Below are positions 42,762-55,600 of a stretch of 64,000 bases of DNA, in pieces. Position numbers and translations under genes: made by a program. The notes under the pieces were generated by a model. That model was not told where the DNA came from. It saw nothing but the letters and a program-made list of their open reading frames with translations, and did no database searches. This DNA is from Chrysomallon squamiferum (lineage: Eukaryota; Mollusca; Gastropoda; Neomphalida; Peltospiridae), in the NCBI GenBank assembly GCA_012295275.1, contig CM022670.1:12923083-12987082 (forward strand), read 5' to 3'. Within the stretch, counting starts at the first letter, position 1, and each line of letters starts with the position of its first letter.

Positions 42762-45700
42762 CCAACTTCATCTATACAGTTACAGTAAATTATATTTAGT
42801 ATTAATTTTGTTACATTTGTTAAATCTGTGTTGTTTTATAGAACGTTATTGAGGACATGCAGATGAGAGCAGCTGCACTGGAGTCAGTTCGAAACACAGC
42901 TGAGGAACTCTTGAAGCAAGCTGGAGACTTTGATGATGAAGCTGTCAAAGGTAAAAAAAAAAAATCATTTCTTTCATCTGAAAAACAATTTAATAATTGG
43001 AAATCCCTTTAATATCTAAAAAGAAATTTGATAATTTAAACAGGTAATGATTCTTAAAACTATTTTAGCTTTCAGTAGTATCATGGATATTACAAAAACA
43101 GATATTTAAATTATTCATACCAAATGTATTTGTAATTAACTCCTTTGTTTTAATAATTCAGAGATTGATTTAGACAAATTTAGTAGAAAATAACACTATT
43201 TTGTTTCCATAGAAATTTTTTGTTTAACTACAGTCTTTTAATTTCAAAGGTTACAGTATAATGCTATAATTATTTGTTTAAATCTTAGACGTAAAACAAA
43301 AGCTGGAAGAACTACTCAAGCTGTATGATGACATCAAGAACAACACAGACGACAGAGGGAAGAAACTGGAAGACACACTCGAAGTATCAGAGAAGTTCTG
43401 GGATGATCTCAACTCCTTGATGGGAACTCTAACAGAACTTCAGGAAAACATTGCCAGTCATGAACCACCAGCCATAGAGCCAGAAGCAATCAGAGAACAG
43501 CAAGAAGAACTTGAGGTAAGTCATCTTTTTTATTTATTTGTTTACTTATTTATTTATAATTTATAAACATATAGGATTTGATAAAAAGTAAAATGATTAT
43601 GTTTAAAATAGTTTGTTCTGTCATGCATAGAAAGTAAAAATTTGGGATTTATATTGATTGGATGTTGATGCTAATTAGTAAGGAAAGTCTTTGAAATAAT
43701 GTCAATGGATTTGCTCTTGTCAGTATTACACAAATAACTGTAAAAATTAAAACATGTTAATATTGTCTAGAAAATATCTATTCACTGTTATGTAGATGTT
43801 GGCACTGTTCCTTCATTTATTATCATTCATTTGTTCTCATCTTTCAGGCTCTGAAGGAGGATCTCCATGCCACTCAAGCAGATCTGGAGGATACACACAC
43901 AACTGGAGACCAGCTTATTTCATTAATTGGAGAGACAGAGAAACCAGAAGTTCAGAAGAACATTGATGACCTGGATGCCAACATGGCCAATCTGAATGAG
44001 GAGTATGAAAAACGAGCCAAGACTCTACAAGAGGCTCTCACAAAGTCCCTGAAATTCCGTGATCAGCTGATGGTAATTTTATTTTTCTCTAAACTTGTAG
44101 TAAATACAATTCAGTTGCTATGTGTTTGATTCATTGCAGCATATTTGAATATATTTAGTCATATTAAGTGTTTATAGATCTCAGCATCAGAGCATATTGT
44201 TTCTGATAGAAGAAAGAGGATAATATTAATTATTGTCATGATCAAATTGTTGTTGTATGATGTAAATGACAGTGAAATTAATATTTTAAAAATTCTGATT
44301 GTTTGGTATTGCAGAAACTCCTGGTTTGGCTGCAGAAGAAGGAAGAAAGATTGTGTGACCTTGATCCCATTGGCACTGATTTTGAAACCATCAAAGACCA
44401 GTGGCATGAACTTAAAGTAAGTTTAGAAATTTATATTTTATCTTTGGCTTCACTCATTAAAAATGTTATGTTGTAAATAGATAACTTGGGAAACTGTCAT
44501 GTAATTTCTTTTGTTTTGCTTTCCAATATAATCTTTCATTCTGCAATTGCAAAGTGAAATCCATGGTTCTTTTGTTTTATTTGTTTGTTTGTTTATTAGA
44601 TGTTGTTTTTTAAATTGCAGTAAGAAAAAGGAAATTCTTTATCCAGACTATACATAATGTTTTATTTTGTTTCATTTAGACATTCAAGGCAGAAGTTGAA
44701 CCAAAACAGATAGAGATTGAGGCTCTGAATCATCAAGCTAATGAACTGGCCAAAGACACAACAGCTGAACAGGCTGCAGTTGTCAAAGAGCCGATGGTGG
44801 AGGTGAATGGACGATGGGACCATCTAATGGGTGGAATCAATGAAAGACAGGTAACTGGTTTATATATTCTGCATTTTATGTCAGGAAATTGAAAGTTCAC
44901 ATTTTTATTATATTCTTTTTGTTTTTGATATATTTTATTTCACATTATAGTAAAACTATTAACAATTTTTAATTATATATTTTAGCGACAACTGCAGCTG
45001 GCTCTGTTGAACATTGGTCAAATTGACCATGCAATGAAAGAACAGATGTCATGGCTGGCTAAGACAGACAAAACACTGGACAATATTGAACCTGTTTATG
45101 GTGATCCAAGGATTGTAGAAATAGAACTGACCAAGTTAAAGGTAAATCTTGTAGCCAGAGCTTATTTTCAGTTTATTAATATACATTTCCCATTCCAGAC
45201 ACACATTGATCAAAAGCTGTGGTATGTGATTTTCAAGTTCATGAGAAGGTGTACATAAAGACTCTTCACTACTAATAGACTCTCATGATTCCAATTGCCA
45301 TTTTAATATCATACATCTACAGCTAAATCATTTTTAAATTATATGTATCAATTACAAAAACTTAATTTTTGAACCTATTTTTAAAATATCTTCTTACACG
45401 TTATCATTTAAAAAGAAACTTGTACTTCATTAATTTTCTTTGTGATACACAAGAAAAAAAGTCTACATCTGGTATGATATTGGTATAAATTGTGAAACAA
45501 AAAATAAATATCAAAATCAACTGCAGGTGATAGAGAATGACATCAAGGCACATCAGCCAAGCTTTGACTCCATCAATGACGAGGCTCATAAGGTGATGGC
45601 AAGCAGTGGAGTGGCTGAAGCACAGGGACTGAGGCAGAAGCTGAATGATCTGAACAACAACTTTGACGATGTTGTAGAGAAAGCTGCAAACAAAAAGGCT

Positions 45701-46855
45701 CTGCTTGAAGGAGCACTACAAGAGGTAAAAAAAATATATTAAAAAAATAATAATAATAATATAAATATTTCTTTTTAATCCAGATTTAGTTACTTTTTAT
45801 ATTTTTATTATTTTTTTTTTTTTACTTTTGAGGAATGTAACATATATTACATTATTCAATATTACAGTATTTGACCAGTATAAATGATCTTTTTAAAAAT
45901 GTATTGTTTGTACACATAGGCCCAGGATTTCAGCAATGAACTACAAGATGTGCTGATGGCACTGGGAGAAGTCGACAGTCAGCTGATAACATCAAAACCT
46001 GTTGGAGGATTACCAGAAACTGCCAAAGAACAACTGGAAAAATTCATGGTATGTGCCATTTTGAAGAAAAGAGTTTTAAAATAAATCTTTCTCATTTTTT
46101 TTACCATGCAAGATTTTATTTGTTTAATTTTATTTTATCATTATTATTGCTTTTATATGATGAAAATATGGTATTAAATAAAATAATAAGTTTATTAAAA
46201 ATGTGCTTATTTAATGGAAAATAAAAACTGTCTAAATGTTTTTCTTACTAACTAGTTTATTAATCTTTTGTTAACAGTATTTTGAAAATTATTATCATCC
46301 TTCAGACTGTTTTCTTTACAAATCTATCATTAAAAGTTTTTTTCATATTAAATTTTAATATGTTGATAATTTTTGTTTTTAAAACAAATAGACACATTAA
46401 CTATATATCAAGAGATTATTTTCTTTGCTATTACATTATATTATTAATTTCCATAATGTGGTGAAGATATAGTTTTATCTTTACTAAATATTAATAATAT
46501 TTTAAAAGACAAAAGTAATAAGCCTGAATTATCAAACTTTAATATATGATTATCAACAAATTATAAAAATGATCATTTATGTTAAATGTGAATGATTGTA
46601 TTACAGGATGTGTATGCAGATCTTGAAAACTTACACCCAAGAATACAAGAGACTCTTATCAAGGGAGAGAATCTCGCATACAAATCAACAGATCCAGCTG
46701 CAGAAAATCTGCGAAGTCGACTGAATGCTCTGCAGCAGAAGTGGCAACATGTGAAAAACAGAGCAGAGGACAGAAAGGTATCAAAACAGACATTTTTTTT
46801 TTAAAGTTTCATTTTGAAATAATTTATTTCCTTTCTATATTCTTCTTCTTCTTAC

Positions 46856-46903
<48 letters not shown>

Positions 46904-49900
46904 GTTTGATCTAAAGATTGATTTAAAATGTAAAAACATTTTTCCATAAATGAAGTATTAATCTTATTTTATTTTATTTTATATTTTACTCCATTTTATA
47001 TTATTTTATTTTGTTTTGGGTTCTTTTTTATTTTTGTTTTGGTATGTTTTTATAGTATTATTAATATATTTTTTTTAATATTATTTTATCATATATGTTT
47101 TTACAATACTATTGTATTTTGTTTCTAATATTTTTTTTTTTTCTACATTATTGCTTTGCTTTAATTAACAGAAAAAACTTGAAGATGCTGAGAATCTTGC
47201 AGCTAACTTCCATGTAGAGTTAAACAAGTTTATAGCCTGGCTGACAGACACAGAGAAAACACTAAACAACCTGGAGCCAGTGAGCAGACTGGTTGACAGA
47301 GTCACCATACAAATAGATGACCACCGGGTAAGTCACTGTTCTCATACACTAATTCAAAAAAAAAAGAGTAATAATAGTTAACCAAATCAAATAAATAGTA
47401 ACTGAGATCTAATTTATTATCAAACAAGATATAGCTCAGAATACTTAAATAAATTAACAAGCAAGATAAATAAAGTATTTTGTTAATTGATGAATTAGTA
47501 TGAGTGGTGTTCCTCAGAGATTATCCTCCCCAGTAAAAGTATTTTTTTACAAAGAACTAATCCCCTGTGCCTGAGAAACAGATGTCTACCCTATAATCAC
47601 AATAAGTGTTTTGATAGCAGTCATTAAGTATTATATAAGCTACTTTTACACCATTCTCTGGCCACATTCACATAAAATGGATCAGACAAGGCATAAGGCT
47701 GCAGACAGTAACAAAGAAAATGATGTAAGTTTTGTACTTTTTGTTATTTATTTATTTATTTATTTTTATTTATGTATATAATATATTTTCTTTTCATTTT
47801 TTTACTGAATATGTTACAGTATTAATGCATGTATACTAAGTGACATTTTCCAAACTGTATTACAATCACATTTATTTCATGTTTTACCCAATATTAAATG
47901 TCTAAAATTTAAACTTGTTTGTTTTCAACAGGTTCTTCAGAAGAATGTCAGCAAACATCGCGAGGCTATGATAGCACTGGACAAGATGGGAACACACCTG
48001 AAATATTTCAGTCAGAAACAGGACGTGATCCTCATCAAAAACCTGCTGTCCAGCGTACAGCATCGCTGGGAGAAAATCGTGTCTCGCAGTGCGGAGAGAA
48101 CACGTCATCTAGAGAGAGGATTCAAAGAGGCAAAGCAGTTCTATGACTTGTGGAAAGATCTCATCAACTGGCTGAAGGATGCAGATGTCATCATTAATTC
48201 TGATCAGCTGATTGCTAACGAGCCTGACAAGATCAAAGCTCAGATTGCCAAACACAAGGTTGGTGAAATGGGATCAAAATATATTTATTATTTATTCTTC
48301 ATAAGATGCAGAGCCTATTAAAAAAAGGATATGGTGTGCATGTGAGTGTGTATGTTTTGTTTATTGATAGTATTTTTTTTTTTTTTTTTTTTTTATATTA
48401 ATTTTAGTATGTGGCAGTGGTGCTGAAAGTGATTGTATTCTCCATACATACAGCAAAATAAAATGAAAAAAAAATTTTTTTTTATTAAACAAATTTTTTA
48501 TTTTTGTTTTTAATATACAATATTTTCAATGTAACGATTCTGTTTGACCTGTGCATACCAAAATGAAATAACTTTATGTTTATTACAACTACAGGAATTC
48601 CAGAAGAAACTAGGCTCCAAACAGCCCAAGTTTGACACTGTAAACAGAACTGGCAGAGTGCTGAAAGAAAGGTGTCCACCAGAAGATGTCCCCATAATTC
48701 AGCAGATGTTGAATGACTTGAAAACCAGATGGAACAATATCTGTGGGAAATCTGTTGACAGGTTAGTTAAAAAAAAATTAAAAAATGGAATTTTCTTTTC
48801 TAGCAATTTACTTCACATTATATATAGGCTTATATAGGACTTAAAATGTGTAGAACTGAAATCTATGACAATTATGGTATCTGAAAAATATAATTTCTAG
48901 ATCTTGAAAAAATAATAATAATACATATTGTGGGATATTATGAAATTTTATATTCCTTAAAAAACAATACCTTACTACTCTCTTAGATAAACAGTGGAAA
49001 TTTTGTATAGTTAATATCCCAAGATTTCTATTTTTTTATTCATATTCATTCATTTTTCATTTATGCACAGACAAAGAAAGCTGGAAGAAGCACTGTTGTT
49101 TTCTGGACAGTTCAATGATGCATTTCAAGCTCTGCTTGACTGGTTGGCCAAAGTTGAACCAACACTGGGAGAGGACCAGCCTGTCCATGGTGATCTGGAC
49201 ACTGTCAACAGTCTGATGGATGCACACAAGGTAGAAACAAAAATATTAAATACCATAATTATTTTTTATTTTGTTTTGATGGAAAAACTAATTCAAACTC
49301 AACAGTTTTTTGAGGGGTGGTCATTTCATAAAATTTGTAATTAAGTTAGTTTAGAATTTTAAATTAAATTATGATAATAAATGAAAAGCATTTTTTTTTT
49401 TTTTTTTAATTTTACCAAATGGTGCAGTTCTTTTTTAAACAGTTGCTGTTTTTGTTTTGTTTTTCTACCTGATTTAACAAGTTTTCATTATGCTTTAAGC
49501 TTTATCTATTTTTTTATTTGATCTTTGTTTAATATATTTTCCCTTTTTTAAAAGACATTCCAACAAGAGCTGGGTGCTAGAACAAACACAGTTCAGTTTG
49601 TAAGAAAATCTGCAAAGGAGCTGATAGAGAAATCCACAGAAGACACATCACAGCTGCAGGCTCAGCTCATAGAGTTGACCACCATGTGGGATCGAACCTG
49701 CAGACTCAGCGTTAGTAGGCAGGAGAGACTAGAACAAGCCCACAAACTGGTAAATTTTGCATAATGTTTTGACATCACTGTTCAAATGTTTATGAATCAA
49801 TGCTTGGAATGACAGTTTAAAAAAAGAAAGGTTTGTGTTGAAAAACCAATTAATATATTCACATATCTATCTATTAAATTATAAAGTAAAAGAAAATTTA

Positions 49901-52900
49901 ACTTTTATAAAATATACAACATATCTGTAACTTTGTTTATGACGTCTTAAAGAAAATGAAATTTAACATTAATAAATAATTGTGAAAGCATTCACAAATT
50001 TGAATTTAAATATTCATGAAACCATAAAGAAAAATTCAGGACAGTCAGTTATTTTAAAAGTTATTTATTTGAATGAGAAAGAACAAAAAAAATATATAAA
50101 TCTTTTTATTTCAGGCTGAAGAATTTAACAAAAAGGCACATGGACTCCTTGACTGGTTGGGAGATGCTGAGAGACAGTTGAGATACCGTGGACCTATCCC
50201 AGATGAGGAACCCCTTATACTACAACAGATAGAAGAACACAAGGTCATTATTAATACATTAGCATTTAAACTGTATAGTTTATTCTTTTTGTCTTCAAAC
50301 TGTTTTTTTAATGATAAACATAATCATGGAAACATCTGGTACTGTTCTTTATATAATTTTGCTTGTTTATTTTATGTTTTTATTTTTATTTTTATTTTTT
50401 ATTTATTTATTTTTTTTTTATTAATTTAACAAATTTTGTATGGAGTAATTCAAATATCTGCAATTCTTTTATTAAATTGTTCAGTTTTGTTGTTCTTTTA
50501 TCTAACAGAAATTTGAAGAATCCCTGTTAAGACAGGAGGCAAACCTGCGAGAGACTCTGAACATTGGTCAGGAGATAATGAAACTGTGTCACCCTGATGC
50601 TGTGTCCACAATGAAACACTGGCTCTCTGTACTCAGGGCTAGATGGGAAGAGGTAATCTTGTGAATTCTGGATATTTAATTGTGATATGATAGGTCACAC
50701 AATCCATTCCCAGCTATATATGTGTGGTACCTGTGTCAGAATGGTAAAACATCTTCATTTTAAAATAGTTTTTGCAATGCCAGTGGTCAGTTTTTTGAGG
50801 AGTAGATTTGTTGTTTTTCTTCTTCTTCTTTCTTCTTCTTCTGGATCAAACTGGCATGGATAACCCCAGATGAGTTTTTCAAGAGATCTATAGTTTTTAT
50901 TTGATTAGATGGTTGAAATTTAATTACAAAAATTACCCACATCTGCTGTGAAATAGATGTAGTTTTTTTGCTTTGTTATTTAGAATTAACATTTAATAAT
51001 TTATTTAATTTTTCAGCTGACTGGAATGTGCAAACATCGTGGTCGTCGTCTAGCTGAAGGTCTGAAGAATCTGCGCAACAACAACGCTCTGCTTGAAGAG
51101 TTGCTAGCATGGTTGAACAATGCCGAGGACAAACTGACAGCTCTTGATGCTGAACCAATACCACAAGATGCACAGATCATTATGCAACTTATCAATGATC
51201 ACCAGGTAACATTGTTTTTCTTAGATTATGAAGTTTATTTACAACTGAAAAATTAGAAAATGTTTTGCAGATGATGGAAAGGTAGTTATTTTCTAAATTT
51301 CTTTTCTTTTCTTCTTTTTTTCTTGCTTCTTTTATGATTATTTCTAAATTGTGTTTTAATAAAGTCACAGCTTTTAGAATTCTCTTAAATGTACTCAGAA
51401 CCTAATGATGAATATTAACTACAAAATATAGTTAATTAATATAGTTATTATTTATTGTGATTTCATTGTGGAAATGTCTAAAAGGAGAGTTGGTTCTGAA
51501 TGTATTAAAATGTCATTACAACAGATTTTTTTTTTTTTTTTCACCATAGGACTTCCAGAATGAAATGTCAAGTAAACAGCCTGAAGTTGATCGTCTGACC
51601 AAACCAGAAAAGCGTCGACCATCTTCAACATCATCTGACGTTGTGTCTCACATTCCAGTCCTTAGAGGAACTCCGAAAATTCCAATACGACACAGGTCAG
51701 TAATGTTTATACAAATACAGAAAACAATCTGTTCACATCCTTTCTTTTTTCCTCTTTTTTCATTTTAATTTAATTTGCTTTTATTTAGTCATGTTTTCTT
51801 TATACATAATTCATATCTGGTGTTGATAAATTTTGTAAATCGATATTTTAAAAATATTTTAATGAGTTTGTTTCCATCAACATAATATTTCTTACAAATG
51901 GCTGTATATATTTATTTTACATATTTTCTTATTAAGTAATAATTAATTAAAAATACTAATAAACAAATTTCAGGCTGGATGTTGGAGGCAGGCAGACACC
52001 TGACCATGGTCACAGAAGAGGATCAGACATGTCTGGCCGCAGGACACCAGATATGAGTGGACGTCACACTCCAGACATGAGTGGTCGAAGAACACCAGAC
52101 ATGAGTGGTCAAGAACTCCAGACATGAGTGGACGACACACCCCAGACTACAGTGGACGAAGAACTCCTGACCACTCAGCTGGACATCGCACACCAGAACC
52201 ACAATTCCGCAACCCGCGGGTAGGCGCTCTGTTTAACAAGTGGAGGCAGGTATGGCTCATGGCCATGGACAGGCAGAGAAAACTTCAAGATGCACTTGAT
52301 TATCTCAATGAGGTATGTTTTAATTCTTTACATCTTGTAAAATATTTGTAATCAAACTTCAACAATGTTACTTTCTTTCAAGAATTTCTTAATTTTAAAT
52401 TAGAATGTGTTGTAGATCATTATAAGGTCATTTGGGTTAACACAAAGAGCCATTTCTCATTCTCTGAATGAATTGCAGGTTGAGAGAATGAAGAACTTTG
52501 ACTTTGATGACTGGAGAAGAAGATACCTCAGATGGATGCACCACAACAAAGCTCGCATTATGGATTTCTTCAGAAGACAAGACAGAGATCGAGATGGACG
52601 AGTCACCAGAAAAGAATTTATTGATGGGATCCTGTTATCCAGTAAGTAATATTATATGTTAGGTCAAACAAAAAAATTTCTAAAGATACATAAATTTATA
52701 ATATTTAAGATTGTTTCTTAATAATAAAAATGCTTAAAGAAAGTTTATATTGTAGATTATATTTAGTTTTCACATAATTAGATTTAATTTTTGAATCATT
52801 ATAACTTCTTTAGAATAATGCCAATATTAGTTAATTTTGTTACAGATAATTTTAACCATTTTTATCTTAATAATTCAAAATAAGATGGTTAATTCCTGAT

Positions 52901-55549
52901 GATGCTAGTACTTCGACAACATGGCTTTTACATATGCTACACTGTTTGACTTATGAAACTGTTGCTTTTACTATTTCTTCTGCCATTTCAGAATTCCCTA
53001 CCTCAAAGTTGGAGATGGAAGCGGTTGCTAACATCTTTGACAAAGATGGAGATGGATTTATCAACTACAAAGAATTTGTTTCTGCTCTCAGACCAGACAG
53101 AGAGGTTAGATTGCCTCCCCTTCTGTTATATTAATTACATCTGTAAAATTTGAATGGTTTCCCTTTAATTATGATTTCCGTCAATTCTATAATTGTGTTT
53201 ATCTGATATGAGGTTTGAGCTGAAATGTTTATAAATTAATACTGTTGTATTATAATGTTCTATTCTAGCAGGAATACTAATTAGATGGTGTAAAAAATAG
53301 TGTTGTGTTATAATGTTCTGTGCTAGCAGGAATACTACTTAGATGGTCTAAAACAGTGTTCTGTTATAATGTTCTGTTCTAGCAGGAATACTACTTAGAT
53401 GGTCTAAAATAGTGTTGTGTTATAATGTTCTGTTCTAGCAGGAATACTACTTAGATGGTCTAAAACAGTGTTCTGTTATAATGTTCTGTTCTAGCAGGAA
53501 TACTACTTAGATGGTCTAAAATAGTGTTGTGTTATAATGTTCTGTTCTAGCAGGAATACTACTTAGATGGTCTAAAATAGTGTTGTGTTATAATGTTCTG
53601 TTCTAGCAGGAATACTACTTAGATGGTCTAAAATAGTGTTGTGTTATAATGTTCTGTACTTGTGATTCCAGCCTGCTGAACCAGCCACAGACGCAGACAA
53701 AATTCAGGATGAGGTGAAACGACAATGCAACAAGTGTACATGTGTGAGACAGTTCAAAATACACAAGATTGGGGAAGGCAAATACAGGGTATGTTTTATT
53801 AAATACAAGTTTGAAAAAGGGAAATAAATACCTGCAGAGATGGTTTGTTTTTGCAGTGGATTTATTATTGTTTTTATTACTTTATTAATAAAATTCTTAA
53901 GAATTGATACTGATGTTTTGAAATCAGATTAAAAGAAAAAAGAAATTGTTTAAATGCTGTTTATAAAATCTAATTTAAATTATTACAGTCCTAATTTTAA
54001 ATATAAATATTAAGAAAAATAAGAATAATAATAAATTTAAATTTAAAAATCTGACACACAGTATTATGGTGAATCTTGTGAAAGTAATTTTAAATGTTTG
54101 AATTTCAGTTCGGTGATTCGCAGAAACTGCGCTTGGTGCGTATTCTGCGCAGCACTGTCATGGTGCGTGTTGGTGGAGGCTGGATTGCACTTGATGAGTT
54201 TCTTGTTAAAAATGATCCATGCAGAGGTAAGCATTTTATCAGCAGAATTACTCCATTCGGTTTTATTCTTAATATGAAGCATATATTCAGATTCTTTAAT
54301 ATAATTGATGACAAAATTGTTTTTTTTTTAAATTAATAATAACAAATAAGCATTTTTATGAAATGGTGTGAATTTTAAAAATAGTTTAAAACAAAATGTT
54401 AACGTTGAAATAAATATGTCCCTTCTAAGTACAGTATTTTAAACTTCTAGAAATAATAAAAAAATGTTTTTATTAGTAAATGATGAATTAAATATGAATT
54501 AAATTTCAATTATTTTTGAAGATATTTTGAATTTTTCATGGTTTTTCTGACCTTGTTAATATGTAAAACTTCTCTAGCTGTGTTTTCAATTTTCTTTCAC
54601 CCTGGGTGTTTTGTGAACTTCATCACAACTTTAAAAAATATTTTATTTTTCACTGTTTGCTTAATTTGTTAGCAGACTTAAAGAAGTTAATGACTTAAGG
54701 AAAGCTTAAAAAATTAAACTTTACAAATCAACAAAAGTTCTGAGGACAGTGGCAATAATTTTTTAATTTTTTTTTTGTTTAACACTCTTAAGAATTAAAA
54801 AATCATATTTTTAAAGTGTGTTTGTAAGTTTCAGTGTAATAAAGATCTAGTGTGGACAGCTTTTAAAATAAAATTGTTTATTTTATCATCAACAAATTTT
54901 ACTTTGCTTATGCATATATTTCATTTTGATTTTTGTCAATTTGAGCAAACTTTATTATGGAGCCAGACTTCCTTTTCAATATAATACTTTAATGTTTAAT
55001 TTAGGTAATTAACAAATCAAATTAATTGTTCATTCTTGTCAAAATAATTATTTTAATAACTTAAAAATGAAAATAGAATTATTTAGCCTTATAATGGATT
55101 TATTATTACATTTTTTAGAATTTATTTTAGTAGAATTTGTTAAAAAATGTATAAATTAAAACAATTAATGTATCAACTACAACTATACATTAAAAACACT
55201 ACATTTGATCAAAATGCAATAAATTCAAAATATGCTGTATAATAAAAAGAGAAAAGTAAAAACAGAAAAAATTTACATTTTGCCAAGGAGCAGTAAGTAA
55301 GAAGTTGTATTCTGTATTTTTATTGAGTAGCAATAAGTTAAAAGATTTTTTAATTTGTACAAGGTATGAATTTTACATCAAAGTACAGCTCAGGTAGGTT
55401 GTTGATATTGTAAGTTCTCTAAATTTCTTAAAGCCTGCCTTTACGTTGTTCCTTTTGTTTAAATTTATTTACTCTGCAGTGGTAACTGGTAAACCATGAA
55501 ACTGTCTACAGTGGTTACATAAAATGTAAATAATAACTGGTTAAAAATT

Positions 55550-55600
<51 letters not shown>

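Noticed and set aside
51673-51692. TPKIP as a second SxIP motif
   Set aside because: The residue two before Ile is Pro, not Ser or Thr, so it does not match SxIP strictly.
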